A stretch of 64,000 nucleotides of DNA, taken from the NCBI RefSeq assembly GCF_004364245.1, contig NZ_SOAV01000007.1, forward strand, positions 254,538-318,537, given 5' to 3'. Every line of letters begins with the position of its first letter. Position 1 is the first letter of the stretch. Origin of the DNA: Streptomyces sp. BK208. GTDB taxonomy: Bacteria > Actinomycetota > Actinomycetes > Streptomycetales > Streptomycetaceae. This document shows positions 46,114 to 54,895 of the stretch, piece after piece. The position numbers were made by a program, and so were the translations under genes. Under the pieces are notes generated by a model. That model ran no database searches, was not told the origin of the DNA, and was given only the letters and a program-made list of their open reading frames with translations.

Positions 46114-46119
46114 TAGGGT
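46114..46119 (+). promoter_or_regulatory. -10 element for leaderless rarA
   Basis: TAGGGT lies 7 nt before the GTG at 46127. The upstream frame (to 46097) would have to be translated through the promoter. Confidence 0.45.
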
Positions 46120-46126
46120 TCAGGAC

Positions 46127-47482
46127 GTGGAGCCCGATCTGTTCACCGCCGCAGCCGAAGAACGCCAGGAGAAGGACCCGACCGGCAGCCCCCTCGCCGT
46201 GCGGATGCGTCCGCGCACCCTCGACGAGGTCGTCGGCCAGCAGCACCTGCTCAAGCCCGGATCCCCCCTGCGCCGTCTGGTCGGCGAGGGCGCCTCCGGC
46301 CCCGCGGGACCGTCCTCGGTCATCCTCTGGGGCCCGCCGGGCACCGGCAAGACCACCCTGGCGTACGTCGTCTCCAAGGCCACCAACAAGCGGTTCGTGG
46401 AGCTGTCGGCGATCACCGCCGGCGTCAAGGAGGTCCGCGCGGTCATCGACGGCGCCCGCCGCGCGGTCGGCGGGTACGGCAAGGAGACCGTCCTCTTCCT
46501 CGACGAGATCCACCGCTTCAGCAAGGCCCAGCAGGACTCCCTGCTCCCGGCCGTCGAGAACCGCTGGGTCACCCTGATCGCCGCCACCACCGAGAACCCG
46601 TACTTCTCGGTGATCTCCCCGCTGCTCTCCCGCTCCCTCCTGCTCACCCTCGAACCCCTCACCGACGACGACGTGCGCGGCCTGCTCCGCCGCGCCCTCG
46701 CCGACGAGCGGGGACTGGGCGGCGCCGTCGCGCTCCCCGAGGACACCGAGGCGCACCTGCTGCGCATCGCGGGCGGCGACGCCCGCCGTGCGCTGACCGC
46801 GCTGGAGGCCGCCGCCGGGGCCGCGCTCGACAAGGGCGAGGCGGAGATCGGCCTGACCACGCTGGAGGAGACGGTCGACCGGGCGGCGGTGAAGTACGAC
46901 CGCGACGGCGACCAGCACTACGACGTCGCCAGCGCCCTGATCAAGTCCATCCGCGGCTCCGACGTCGACGCCGCCCTGCACTACCTGGCCCGGATGATCG
47001 AGGCAGGCGAGGACCCCCGCTTCATCGCGCGGCGACTGATGATCTCCGCCAGCGAGGACATCGGCCTGGCCGATCCGCAGGCGCTGCAGATCGCCGTCGC
47101 CGCCGCCCAGGCCGTTGCCATGATCGGCTTCCCGGAGGCCGCCCTCACCCTCAGCCACGCCACCATCGCCCTGGCGCTGGCCCCGAAGTCCAACGCCGCG
47201 ACCACCGCCATCGGCGCCGCCCTGGAGGACGTGCGCAAGGGGCACGCCGGACCGGTCCCCGCGCATCTGCGCGACAGTCACTACAAGGGCGCCGGCAAGC
47301 TCGGACACGGGCAGGGGTACGTGTACCCGCACGACCTGCCCGAGGGCATCGCCGCCCAGCAGTACGCGCCGGACGAGCTGAAGGACCGCACCTACTACAC
47401 GCCGACCCGGCACGGCGCCGAGGCCCGGTACGCGGACGCGGTGGAGTGGACCCGCGGGCACCTCGGTCGCAAGCCCACCTGA
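46127..47482 (+). CDS. rarA: Replication-associated recombination protein A (RarA/MgsA, AAA+)
   Basis: 451 residues. LAVRMRPRTLDEVVGQQHLL, Walker A GPPGTGKTT, LFLDEIHRFSKAQQDSLLPA, GATTENPYFSVISPLLSRS (read as AATTENPYFSV), and the tetramerising C-terminus with ASEDIGLADPQALQIAVAAA and GHGQGYVYPHDLPEGIAAQQ. It acts at stalled replication forks. I chose GTG at 46127 (VEPDLFTAAAEERQ) because a -10 element lies directly before it. Confidence 0.93.
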   Translation: MEPDLFTAAAEERQEKDPTGSPLAVRMRPRTLDEVVGQQHLLKPGSPLRRLVGEGASGPAGPSSVILWGPPGTGKTTLAYVVSKATNKRFVELSAITAGVKEVRAVIDGARRAVGGYGKETVLFLDEIHRFSKAQQDSLLPAVENRWVTLIAATTENPYFSVISPLLSRSLLLTLEPLTDDDVRGLLRRALADERGLGGAVALPEDTEAHLLRIAGGDARRALTALEAAAGAALDKGEAEIGLTTLEETVDRAAVKYDRDGDQHYDVASALIKSIRGSDVDAALHYLARMIEAGEDPRFIARRLMISASEDIGLADPQALQIAVAAAQAVAMIGFPEAALTLSHATIALALAPKSNAATTAIGAALEDVRKGHAGPVPAHLRDSHYKGAGKLGHGQGYVYPHDLPEGIAAQQYAPDELKDRTYYTPTRHGAEARYADAVEWTRGHLGRKPT

Positions 47483-47490
47483 GCAGCCTG

Positions 47491-47496
47491 TAGAAT
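47491..47496 (+). promoter_or_regulatory. -10 element of the rpsD promoter
   Basis: TAGAAT, 8 bp behind the rarA stop, is a strong -10 hexamer. The -35 is weak. Transcription would begin near 47503 and leave a leader of about 270 nt before rpsD. Confidence 0.55.
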
Positions 47497-47502
47497 CGCC
47501 CG

Positions 47503-47772
47503 GAGTGCCGAGTCCCGTGCAGTCAGAACGGGACAACCGGCCGGAACCCCCAGCGGGTTCCAGGAGCGTCGCGCACCGTCGATCGGTGTCGCGGGCAGCC
47601 CACCACCACCCGGAGTTCCGGACAGGTCGGTGGGCCACTCGCGTGCTGCACGTATGTGCCCAGACCAGGGGAGCGGCTGCCCGGCAGGTCCGACACGGAC
47701 CCGGCGGGTTTCCCCGGCTGCGGATTGCGACCTCCCACAACCCTGACAAGCCGGAACTAGGAAAGAGACACA
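47503..47772 (+). promoter_or_regulatory. Long structured 5' leader of rpsD
   Basis: About 270 nt without a convincing gene. Hairpins are seen at 47512-47534 (GTCCCGT/ACGGGAC, 9-nt loop), 47543-47561 (GGAACCC/GGGTTCC, loop CCAGC) and around 47568-47592 (CGCG..CACCG/CGGTG..CGCG), with CCACC/GGTGG pairing after. It ends in AGGAAAGAGA before the GTG. S4 autoregulates by binding its own leader in other bacteria, so this is a candidate S4-responsive leader. Confidence 0.5.
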
Positions 47773-48387
47773 GTGGCGAACCAGTCCCGCCCCAAGGTCA
47801 AGAAGTCGCGTGCCCTCGGCATCGCGCTGACCCCGAAGGCCGTCAAGTACTTCGAGGCCCGCCCCTACCCGCCGGGCGAGCACGGCCGCGGCCGCAAGCA
47901 GAACTCGGACTACAAGGTCCGTCTGCTCGAGAAGCAGCGTCTGCGCGCGCAGTACGACCTCAGCGAGCGCCAGCTCGTCCGCGCCTACGAGCGTGCCTCC
48001 AAGACCAACATGAAGACCGGCGAGGCCCTGGTCATCGAGCTCGAGCGCCGTCTCGACGCGCTGGTCCTGCGTTCGGGCATCGCCCGCACGATCTACCAGG
48101 CCCGCCAGATGGTCGTCCACGGCCACATCCAGGTCAACGGCCAGAAGGTCGACAAGCCGTCCTTCCGCGTCCGCCCGGACGACGTGGTGCAGGTGCGCGA
48201 GCGCTCCAAGGAGAAGACGCTCTTCACCATCGCCCGCGAGGGTGGCTTCGCCCCCGACGGCGAGATCCCGCGCTACCTCCAGGTGAACCTCAAGGCCCTG
48301 GCGTTCCGCCTGGACCGCGAGCCGAACCGCAAGGAGATCCCGGTGATCTGCGACGAGCAGCTCGTCGTCGAGTACTACGCCCGCTGA
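47773..48387 (+). CDS. rpsD: 30S ribosomal protein S4
   Basis: 204 residues. RPKVKKSRALGIALTPKAVK and FEARPYPPGEHGRGRKQNSD at the N-terminus, followed by the S4 RNA-binding domain (RLDALVLRSGIARTIYQARQ, MVVHGHIQVNGQKV). The N-terminus lacks the zinc-binding cysteines of the other S4 type. It is a primary 16S rRNA binder. Here it stands alone, away from the rpoA cluster, as in other streptomycetes. GTG at 47773. Confidence 0.96.
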   Translation: MANQSRPKVKKSRALGIALTPKAVKYFEARPYPPGEHGRGRKQNSDYKVRLLEKQRLRAQYDLSERQLVRAYERASKTNMKTGEALVIELERRLDALVLRSGIARTIYQARQMVVHGHIQVNGQKVDKPSFRVRPDDVVQVRERSKEKTLFTIAREGGFAPDGEIPRYLQVNLKALAFRLDREPNRKEIPVICDEQLVVEYYAR

Positions 48388-48417
48388 TCCCAGCGCCGGC
48401 GCAGTACCAGCGGTACC

Positions 48418-50610
48418 TCAGCCCGCCGTCTCCCCGCCCTTCCGGGTGGGCGAGGCGGCGGGCTTCGCCGTGCGGGGTCCCGCCGCCGTCCGCCGCCCGT
48501 CCGCCGAGCGCGGCGCCGGCAGCGAGGCCGGTGCCCCGGGCCGCCGCAGCGCCCGCGCCACCGCCTCCCGGCGGCCGAGCCGCGCCCCGTGCCGTGCGCA
48601 CTCCTCGTACCGCTCGTCGCCCAGCTGCTCCCGGGCCGTCGCCTCGCACAGCTCGTGCGGCGCGTTGTAGTGCGCCGAGCCGAACAGCGGCAGCCCCACC
48701 GACGGCCACATCCGCCCCGCCGCACCCTGCAGCACCGCCGCCTCCGCCGCGTCGCCCTCCGCCACCGTGACCAGGGCGAGCAGCTCCACCGCCAGCACCG
48801 AGCCCAGCTGGTCGCGGAAGCGGTGCGCACCGCCCAGGCAGTCGGCCAGCAGCTCGCGGGCGCGCACCGGGTTCCCTTCGCTCCAGGCCGCGTAGGCGAG
48901 GACGTACAGGGCGTAGCCGCGGGCCCAGCGCTCGCCGTGGTCCTCGCAGACCTGGCGCACGTCCTCGCACAGGCGCACCGCGTCCGGCAGATCGCCCTGG
49001 AACGCCCGCGTCATCGCCAGCTCCACCTGGCCCATCAGGACGTTGCTGTTCAGCTCGCCGATCTCCCGGTAGCGGCGCAGCGCGGAGCGCAGCAGCGTCT
49101 CCGCGCGCGGCATGTCGTCCGTCACCAGCGCCAGACAGCCGGTGCGGTGCTCCGCGTACGCCACCGCCGTGGGGTTCGCCGAGCGCTCCGCCTCCCGGCG
49201 GCACTCCTGGAGCGCGGCCAGCGCGGGCACCGTGTCGCCCTGGAGGATCGCCACGTACGCCAGCACCCACAGCGCCTTCAGCCGCGGCTGCTCGCCCGCC
49301 GTCGGCTCCGCGTCCAGCCGCACCGCCTGCTCCAGCCAGTGCCGCCCCTCCGACAGCCGTCCGCAGCCGACCCAGTGGAACCACAGGCAGCCCGCCAGAT
49401 ACTGGCCCAGGTGCGCGTCGTCCGGCTCGGTCAGACAGTGCTCCAGGGCGCTGCGCAGATTCGGCAGCTCCGCGTTCACGCGCGCGGCGACCTCACCCTG
49501 GCGCGGCGAGAACCACTCCAGCTCGCACCAGGTGGCCAGGCCCACGTACCAGTCCCGGTGCCGCCGCCGCAGCCGGTCCGCGTCCCCGGCCGCCTCCAGC
49601 CAGTCGGCGCCGTACGCCCGCACCGTGTCGAGCATCCGGAAGCGCACCCCGGCCGGGGACTCCTCGCGGGTCAGCACGGACTGGGCGAGCAGCGCGGAGA
49701 GCACGTCGAGCACCTCGTCGGCCGGCAGCCCGTCACCGCTGCACACGTACTCGGCCGCCTCCAGGTCGAACGGCCCGGCGAACACCGACAGCCGCGCCCA
49801 CAGCAGCCGCTCCGGCGGCGTGCACAGCTCATGACTCCAGCCGATCGCCGTGCGCAGCGTCCGGTGCCGGGGCAACGCGGTGCGGTCCCCGCCCGTCAGC
49901 AGCCGGAATCTGTCGTCGAGCCGGCGCAGCACCTGCCCCGGCGACAGCGCGCCCAGGCGCCCCGCCGCCAGCTCGATCGCCAGCGGGATCCCGTCCAGGC
50001 GGCGGCACAGCTCGCGCGCCTCCCGCCGGTCCGCGTCCGGATCGGCGGCGTCATGGCCGCAGGTGACGCTCCGCTGCCCGGCCCGCACCGCCAGCAGCTC
50101 CACCGCCTCCTCCGTGCTCAGCGGCGCCAGCGGGACCAGCCGCTCCCCGGCCACGCCCAGCGGCCTGCGGCCCACCGCCAGCACCCTGAGCCCGGGGGCC
50201 CGGCCCAGCAGCTCGGTCACCAGCGCCGCGCAGGCGTCCACCAGGTGCTCGACGCCGTCCAGGAGCAGCAGCAGCTCCCGCTCGGCCAGGTGCGCGAGCA
50301 GCGTCTCGCGCGGCAGCCGGGTCGTGTGGTCGGTCAGGCCCAGCGCCTCGACCACCGCGTAGTCGACGAACTCCTCGTCCCGCACCGGCGCCAGCTGCAC
50401 CCGCCACACCCCGTCCCGGGGCGAGCGGCGCCCGGCCGCCCGGGCGGCCAGCCGGGACTTGCCGACGCCCCCGGGCCCGGTGACGGTCACCAGCCGTGCC
50501 GCGTCCAGCGCCCCGGCCAGCCCCGCGAGTTCCGTCGCTCTCCCCACGAAGGCGTCCAGCTCCAGCGGGAGGTTGCCGTGCGGAACGCCGTCGCGCCGAA
50601 GGTCTCGCAT
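48418..50610 (-). CDS. STAND-type ATPase with TPR-like repeats, no DNA-binding domain
   Basis: 730 residues. A P-loop GPGGVGKS (45-52), Walker B ELLLLLDGVEHLVDA, VLAVGRRPLGVAGE and GIPLAIELAAGRLGALSPGQ define an NB-ARC/AfsR-like ATPase. The C-terminal half is helical with TPR-like units (HWLEQAVRLDAEPTAGEQPR, RAETLLRSALRRYREIGELN). The LuxR or SARP DNA-binding domain usual in such regulators is absent; the last 40 residues are Ala/Pro-rich. It may need a partner to regulate anything. Start is the ATG at 50610. Convergent with rpsD, divergent from the DUF948 gene. Confidence 0.82.
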   Translation of the reverse strand: MRDLRRDGVPHGNLPLELDAFVGRATELAGLAGALDAARLVTVTGPGGVGKSRLAARAAGRRSPRDGVWRVQLAPVRDEEFVDYAVVEALGLTDHTTRLPRETLLAHLAERELLLLLDGVEHLVDACAALVTELLGRAPGLRVLAVGRRPLGVAGERLVPLAPLSTEEAVELLAVRAGQRSVTCGHDAADPDADRREARELCRRLDGIPLAIELAAGRLGALSPGQVLRRLDDRFRLLTGGDRTALPRHRTLRTAIGWSHELCTPPERLLWARLSVFAGPFDLEAAEYVCSGDGLPADEVLDVLSALLAQSVLTREESPAGVRFRMLDTVRAYGADWLEAAGDADRLRRRHRDWYVGLATWCELEWFSPRQGEVAARVNAELPNLRSALEHCLTEPDDAHLGQYLAGCLWFHWVGCGRLSEGRHWLEQAVRLDAEPTAGEQPRLKALWVLAYVAILQGDTVPALAALQECRREAERSANPTAVAYAEHRTGCLALVTDDMPRAETLLRSALRRYREIGELNSNVLMGQVELAMTRAFQGDLPDAVRLCEDVRQVCEDHGERWARGYALYVLAYAAWSEGNPVRARELLADCLGGAHRFRDQLGSVLAVELLALVTVAEGDAAEAAVLQGAAGRMWPSVGLPLFGSAHYNAPHELCEATAREQLGDERYEECARHGARLGRREAVARALRRPGAPASLPAPRSADGRRTAAGPRTAKPAASPTRKGGETAG

Positions 50611-50784
50611 GGAACACGGAGCGTACTGGCCCGTATTCACTCCGTACAATCCCTTCGGGCAACTCGGCCGTTCCGCGCCGCGCGGGACGCGGAACGGGGT
50701 ACGGAGCCCCGCGCCCGGCGCGATAGGCTCGGTGCACGACTTTCCCGATGTTGAGGCACGTCTTTCAGGGAGCGGGTGCACACA

Positions 50785-51225
50785 GTGTCCGGTGGCGAGG
50801 TGGCCGGGATCCTGGTGGCCGTCTTCTGGGCGATCCTGGTCTCCTTCCTCGCCGTCGCACTGGCGAGGCTGGCCCAGACGCTCAGGACGACCACCAAACT
50901 CGTGGCGGACGTGACCGACCAGGCCGTCCCGCTGCTGGCCGACGCCTCCGCGGCGGTGCGCTCCGCACAGACCCAGATCGACCGGGTCGACGCGATCGCC
51001 TCCGACGTCCAGGAGGTCACCTCGAACGCCTCCGCGCTGTCCACCACCGTGGCCTCCACCTTCGGCGGCCCGCTGGTGAAGGTGGCGGCGTTCGGGTACG
51101 GCGTGCGGCGGGCACTCGGCGGTCGCAAGGATGACGTGTCCGTCCCGGCCGCACAGGCGCGGCGCACCGTGATCGTGGGCCGTACGCTGCCGGCCGCGCG
51201 GCGGACGAAGCGGAAGAAGGGCTGA
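50785..51225 (+). CDS. DUF948-family membrane protein
   Basis: 146 residues. One N-terminal helix (VAGILVAVFWAILVSFLAVA) followed by amphipathic helices (VTDQAVPLLADASAAVRSAQ, IDRVDAIASDVQEVTSNASA) as in DUF948 proteins, then a short hydrophobic patch and a basic end (RRTKRKKG). Function unknown. GGGAG lies 12 nt before the GTG at 50785; the GTG at 50776 would be too close. It heads the alaS operon. Confidence 0.8.
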   Translation: MSGGEVAGILVAVFWAILVSFLAVALARLAQTLRTTTKLVADVTDQAVPLLADASAAVRSAQTQIDRVDAIASDVQEVTSNASALSTTVASTFGGPLVKVAAFGYGVRRALGGRKDDVSVPAAQARRTVIVGRTLPAARRTKRKKG

Positions 51226-51232
51226 CCGAGCG

Positions 51233-51595
51233 ATGTTCCGCCGTACGTTCTGGTTCGGCACCGGCATGGCCGCCGGTGTCTGGGCCACCACCAAGGTCAA
51301 CCGGAAGCTCAAGCAGCTCACCCCGGACAGCCTCGCCGCCACCGCGGCGAACAAGGCGCTCGACGTGGGTGCGAGGGTCAGGGAGCGCGCGGTGGGTTTC
51401 GCACTCGACGTCCGCGACAACATGGCCCAGCGGGAGGCCGAACTGGACGACGCGCTGGGCCTGAACGCCCCCGTCGACCGGGAACTGCCCGCGCCCCGGC
51501 GCCACCACGCCATCGAGAACCGCAACAGCGACAACCCGAAGTACGTCGTCGACGACAGGACGACGCACTCGCACAACCGGAATGAGGACCACTGA
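51233..51595 (+). CDS. DUF6167-like hypothetical protein
   Basis: 120 residues. MFRRTFWFGTGMAAGVWATT is an N-terminal membrane or surface helix; a charged helical middle (ALDVGARVRERAVGFALDVR) and a polar His/Asn-rich tail (ENRNSDNPKYVVDDRTTHSH) follow. Small proteins of this kind precede alaS in streptomycetes. Function unknown. Its stop shares a base with the alaS ATG (TGATG). Confidence 0.75.
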   Translation: MFRRTFWFGTGMAAGVWATTKVNRKLKQLTPDSLAATAANKALDVGARVRERAVGFALDVRDNMAQREAELDDALGLNAPVDRELPAPRRHHAIENRNSDNPKYVVDDRTTHSHNRNEDH

Positions 51596-54267
51596 TGGAG
51601 TCGGCCGAGATTCGTCGCCGCTGGTTGAGCTTCTTCGAGGAGCGCGGTCACACCGTCGTCCCTTCGGCGTCGCTCATCGCGGACGACCCGACTCTGCTCC
51701 TCGTCCCGGCCGGCATGGTGCCCTTCAAGCCCTACTTCCTGGGTGAGGTCAAGCCGCCCTTCGACCGCGCCACCAGCGTCCAGAAGTGCGTGCGCACGCC
51801 GGACATCGAAGAGGTCGGCAAGACCACCCGGCACGGCACGTTCTTCCAGATGTGCGGCAACTTCTCCTTCGGCGACTACTTCAAGGAAGGCGCCATCAAG
51901 TACGCCTGGGAGCTGCTCACCAGCCCCCAGGACAAGGGCGGTTACGGCCTCGACCCCGAGCGGCTGTGGATCACCGTCTACCAGGACGACGACGAGGCCG
52001 AGCGCATCTGGCACGACGTCGTGGGCGTCCCCTCCGAGCGCATCCAGCGCCTCGGCAAGAAGGACAACTACTGGTCCATGGGCGTCCCCGGTCCCTGCGG
52101 CCCCTGCTCCGAGATCAACTACGACCGCGGCCCCGAGTTCGGCGTCGAGGGCGGCCCCGCCGTCAACGACGAGCGGTACGTGGAGATCTGGAACCTCGTC
52201 TTCATGCAGTACGAGCGGGGCGAGGGCATCGGCAAGGAGGAGTTCGAGATCCTCGGCGAGCTGCCGAGCAAGAACATCGACACCGGTCTCGGCCTGGAAC
52301 GCCTCGCCATGATTCTGCAGGGCGTGCAGAACATGTACGAGATCGACACCTCCATGGCCGTCATCAAGAAGGCCACCGAACTGACCGGCGTGGCCTACGG
52401 CGACGCCCAGGCCTCGGACGTATCGCTGCGCGTGGTCACCGACCACATGCGCACCTCCGTGATGCTCATCGGCGACGGCGTCACCCCCGGCAACGAGGGC
52501 CGCGGTTACGTGCTGCGCCGCATCATGCGCCGCGCCATCCGCAACATGCGCCTGCTCGGCGCCACCGGTCCCGTCGTCAAGGACCTGATCGACGTCGTGA
52601 TCGGCATGATGGGACAGCAGTACCCCGAGCTGGTCACCGACCGCGAGCGGATCGAGAAGGTCGCCCTCGCCGAGGAGAACGCGTTCCTCAAGACGCTGAA
52701 GGCCGGCACCAACATCCTGGACACCGCGGTCACCGACACCAAGGCCGCCGGTGGCACCGTCCTCGCCGGTGACAAGGCGTTCCTGCTCCACGACACCTGG
52801 GGCTTCCCGATCGACCTCACCCTGGAGATGGCCGCCGAGCAGGGGCTCTCCGTGGACGAGGACGGCTTCCGCCGCCTGATGAAGGAGCAGCGGGAGCGGG
52901 CCAAGGCCGACGCCCAGGCGAAGAAGACCGGTCACGCCGGTGCCGGTGCCTACCGGGAGATCGCCGACAAGGCGGGCGCCACCGACTTCGTCGGATACAC
53001 CGACACCGAGAGCGAGTCCACGATCGTCGGCATCCTCGTCGACGGCACCTCCTCCCCGGCCGCCACCGAGGGCGACGAGGTCGAGATCGTCCTGGACCGC
53101 ACCCCGTTCTACGCCGAGGGCGGCGGCCAGATCGGCGACACCGGCCGGATCAAGGTCGACACCGGCGCCGTCATCGAGATCCGCGACTGCCAGAAGCCCG
53201 TGCCGGGCGTGTACGTCCACAAGGGCGTCGTCCAGGTCGGCGAGGTCACCGTCGGGGCCAAGGCCCAGGCATCCATCGACGACCGCCGCCGCAAGGCCAT
53301 CGCCCGCGCCCACTCGGCCACCCACCTCACCCACCAGGCCCTGCGCGACGCCCTCGGCCCGACGGCCGCGCAGGCCGGTTCCGAGAACCAGCCCGGCCGC
53401 TTCCGCTTCGACTTCGGTTCGCCGTCCGCCGTGCCGACGGCCGTGATGACCGACGTCGAGCAGAAGATCAACGAGGTGCTCGCCCGCGACCTCGACGTGC
53501 GCGCCGACGTCATGGGCATCGACGAGGCCAAGAAGCAGGGCGCCATCGCCGAGTTCGGCGAGAAGTACGGCGAGCGCGTGCGCGTCGTCACCATCGGCGA
53601 CTTCTCCAAGGAGCTGTGCGGCGGCACCCACGTGCACAACACCGCCCAGCTCGGCCTGGTCAAGCTGCTCGGCGAGTCCTCCATCGGCTCCGGTGTGCGC
53701 CGCATCGAGGCGCTGGTCGGCGTCGACGCCTACAACTTCCTCGCCCGTGAGCACACGGTCGTCGCCCAGCTCCAGGAGCTGATCAAGGGCCGTCCGGAGG
53801 AGCTGCCCGAGAAGGTCTCGTCGATGCTCGGCAAGCTCAAGGACGCCGAGAAGGAGATCGAGAAGTTCCGCGCCGAGAAGGTCCTCCAGGCCGCCGGCGG
53901 TCTCGCCGACTCGGCGAAGGACGTGCGCGGCGTGGCGCTGGTGACCGGGCAGGTCCCGGACGGCACCACCGCCGACGACCTGCGCAAGCTGGTCCTCGAC
54001 GTGCGCGGCCGCATCCAGGGCGGCCGGGCCGCGGTCGTGGCCCTGTTCACCACGGTGAACGGCAAGCCCCTCACGGTCATCGCCACCAACGAGGCCGCCC
54101 GCGAGCGCGGCCTCAAGGCCGGTGACCTGGTGCGCACCGCCGCCAAGACCCTCGGCGGCGGCGGTGGCGGCAAGCCGGACGTCGCCCAGGGCGGCGGCCA
54201 GAACCCGGCCGCCATCGGGGACGCGGTCGACGCCGTCGAGCGACTCGTGGCGGACACCGCCAAGTGA
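51595..54267 (+). CDS. alaS: Alanyl-tRNA synthetase
   Basis: 890 residues, full length. MESAEIRRRWLSFFEERGHT, motif 2 region FFQMCGNFSFGDYFKEGAIK, and SMGVPGPCGPCSEINYDRGP in the core. The editing domain has the zinc residues in HSATH (573-577) and CGGTH (675-679), followed by the C-Ala domain with GGGGGGKPDVAQGGGQNPAA. It charges tRNA-Ala and clears mischarged Ser/Gly. Coupled to the preceding gene and to ruvX (GTGA overlap). Confidence 0.97.
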   Translation: MESAEIRRRWLSFFEERGHTVVPSASLIADDPTLLLVPAGMVPFKPYFLGEVKPPFDRATSVQKCVRTPDIEEVGKTTRHGTFFQMCGNFSFGDYFKEGAIKYAWELLTSPQDKGGYGLDPERLWITVYQDDDEAERIWHDVVGVPSERIQRLGKKDNYWSMGVPGPCGPCSEINYDRGPEFGVEGGPAVNDERYVEIWNLVFMQYERGEGIGKEEFEILGELPSKNIDTGLGLERLAMILQGVQNMYEIDTSMAVIKKATELTGVAYGDAQASDVSLRVVTDHMRTSVMLIGDGVTPGNEGRGYVLRRIMRRAIRNMRLLGATGPVVKDLIDVVIGMMGQQYPELVTDRERIEKVALAEENAFLKTLKAGTNILDTAVTDTKAAGGTVLAGDKAFLLHDTWGFPIDLTLEMAAEQGLSVDEDGFRRLMKEQRERAKADAQAKKTGHAGAGAYREIADKAGATDFVGYTDTESESTIVGILVDGTSSPAATEGDEVEIVLDRTPFYAEGGGQIGDTGRIKVDTGAVIEIRDCQKPVPGVYVHKGVVQVGEVTVGAKAQASIDDRRRKAIARAHSATHLTHQALRDALGPTAAQAGSENQPGRFRFDFGSPSAVPTAVMTDVEQKINEVLARDLDVRADVMGIDEAKKQGAIAEFGEKYGERVRVVTIGDFSKELCGGTHVHNTAQLGLVKLLGESSIGSGVRRIEALVGVDAYNFLAREHTVVAQLQELIKGRPEELPEKVSSMLGKLKDAEKEIEKFRAEKVLQAAGGLADSAKDVRGVALVTGQVPDGTTADDLRKLVLDVRGRIQGGRAAVVALFTTVNGKPLTVIATNEAARERGLKAGDLVRTAAKTLGGGGGGKPDVAQGGGQNPAAIGDAVDAVERLVADTAK

Positions 54268-54767
54268 GCACGCCCGAGAACGACCCGGCGGACGGCCCGG
54301 TGATGCGCCGCGGCCGCCGCCTGGCCGTCGACGTCGGTGACGCCCGCATCGGGGTCGCGTCCTGCGACCCCGACGGGATCCTCGCCACCCCGGTGGAGAC
54401 GGTTCCCGGACGCGACGTCCCCGCGGCGCACCGACGCCTACGGCAGCTGGTCGAGGAGTACGAGCCGATCGAGGTCGTCGTCGGCCTGCCCCGCTCCCTC
54501 AAGGGGGGCGAGGGCCCGGCCGCGGCCAAGGTCAGGCGCTTCACGCAGGAACTGGCCCGCGGTATCGCACCGGTCACCGTCCGGCTCGTCGACGAGCGGA
54601 TGACGACGGTCACCGCCAGTCAGGGGCTGCGCGCCTCGGGAGTGAGGTCCAAGAAGGGCCGGTCCGTCATCGACCAGGCCGCCGCTGTGATCATCCTTCA
54701 GCAGGCACTCGAATCCGAACGGGTGTCAGGCAGGCCACCCGGCGAGGGCGTCGAAGTGGTCATCTGA
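54264..54767 (+). CDS. ruvX: Holliday junction resolvase-like/rRNA-processing protein YqgF (RuvX)
   Basis: 167 residues, RNase-H-like fold. RRLAVDVGDARIGVASCDPD, VVVGLPRSLKGGEGPAA, VRLVDERMTTVTASQGLRAS and KKGRSVIDQAAAVIILQQAL are the YqgF motifs with the acidic site residues. Relatives act in 16S rRNA 5' maturation; a junction-resolvase role is proposed. GTG at 54264 overlaps the alaS stop, a common linkage. Confidence 0.93.
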   Translation: MSTPENDPADGPVMRRGRRLAVDVGDARIGVASCDPDGILATPVETVPGRDVPAAHRRLRQLVEEYEPIEVVVGLPRSLKGGEGPAAAKVRRFTQELARGIAPVTVRLVDERMTTVTASQGLRASGVRSKKGRSVIDQAAAVIILQQALESERVSGRPPGEGVEVVI

Positions 54768-54895
54768 TCGCGATACGGTAACGTTCCGCGCGATGCGGAG
54801 GCATTCGAACAGCCACCGCACAGCAAGAGGCGGAACGGAAGCAGGCCCTTCGGCACAGGCCGCGCCCCCCGTCGCCTCGCGGCTCTAGGGGATCG

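Noticed and set aside
43472..47749. A 1425-codon open frame on the minus strand opposite the MBL, hisS, VKOR and rarA genes
   Set aside because: It lies antisense to well-identified genes, and its composition (Gly/Val/Asp/Leu/Gln-rich, no motifs) is the typical mirror of high-GC coding sequence.
50611..53754. Extension of the minus-strand STAND ATPase frame to 53754
   Set aside because: It runs antisense to alaS and through the divergent promoter region; the ATG at 50610 fits the protein start.
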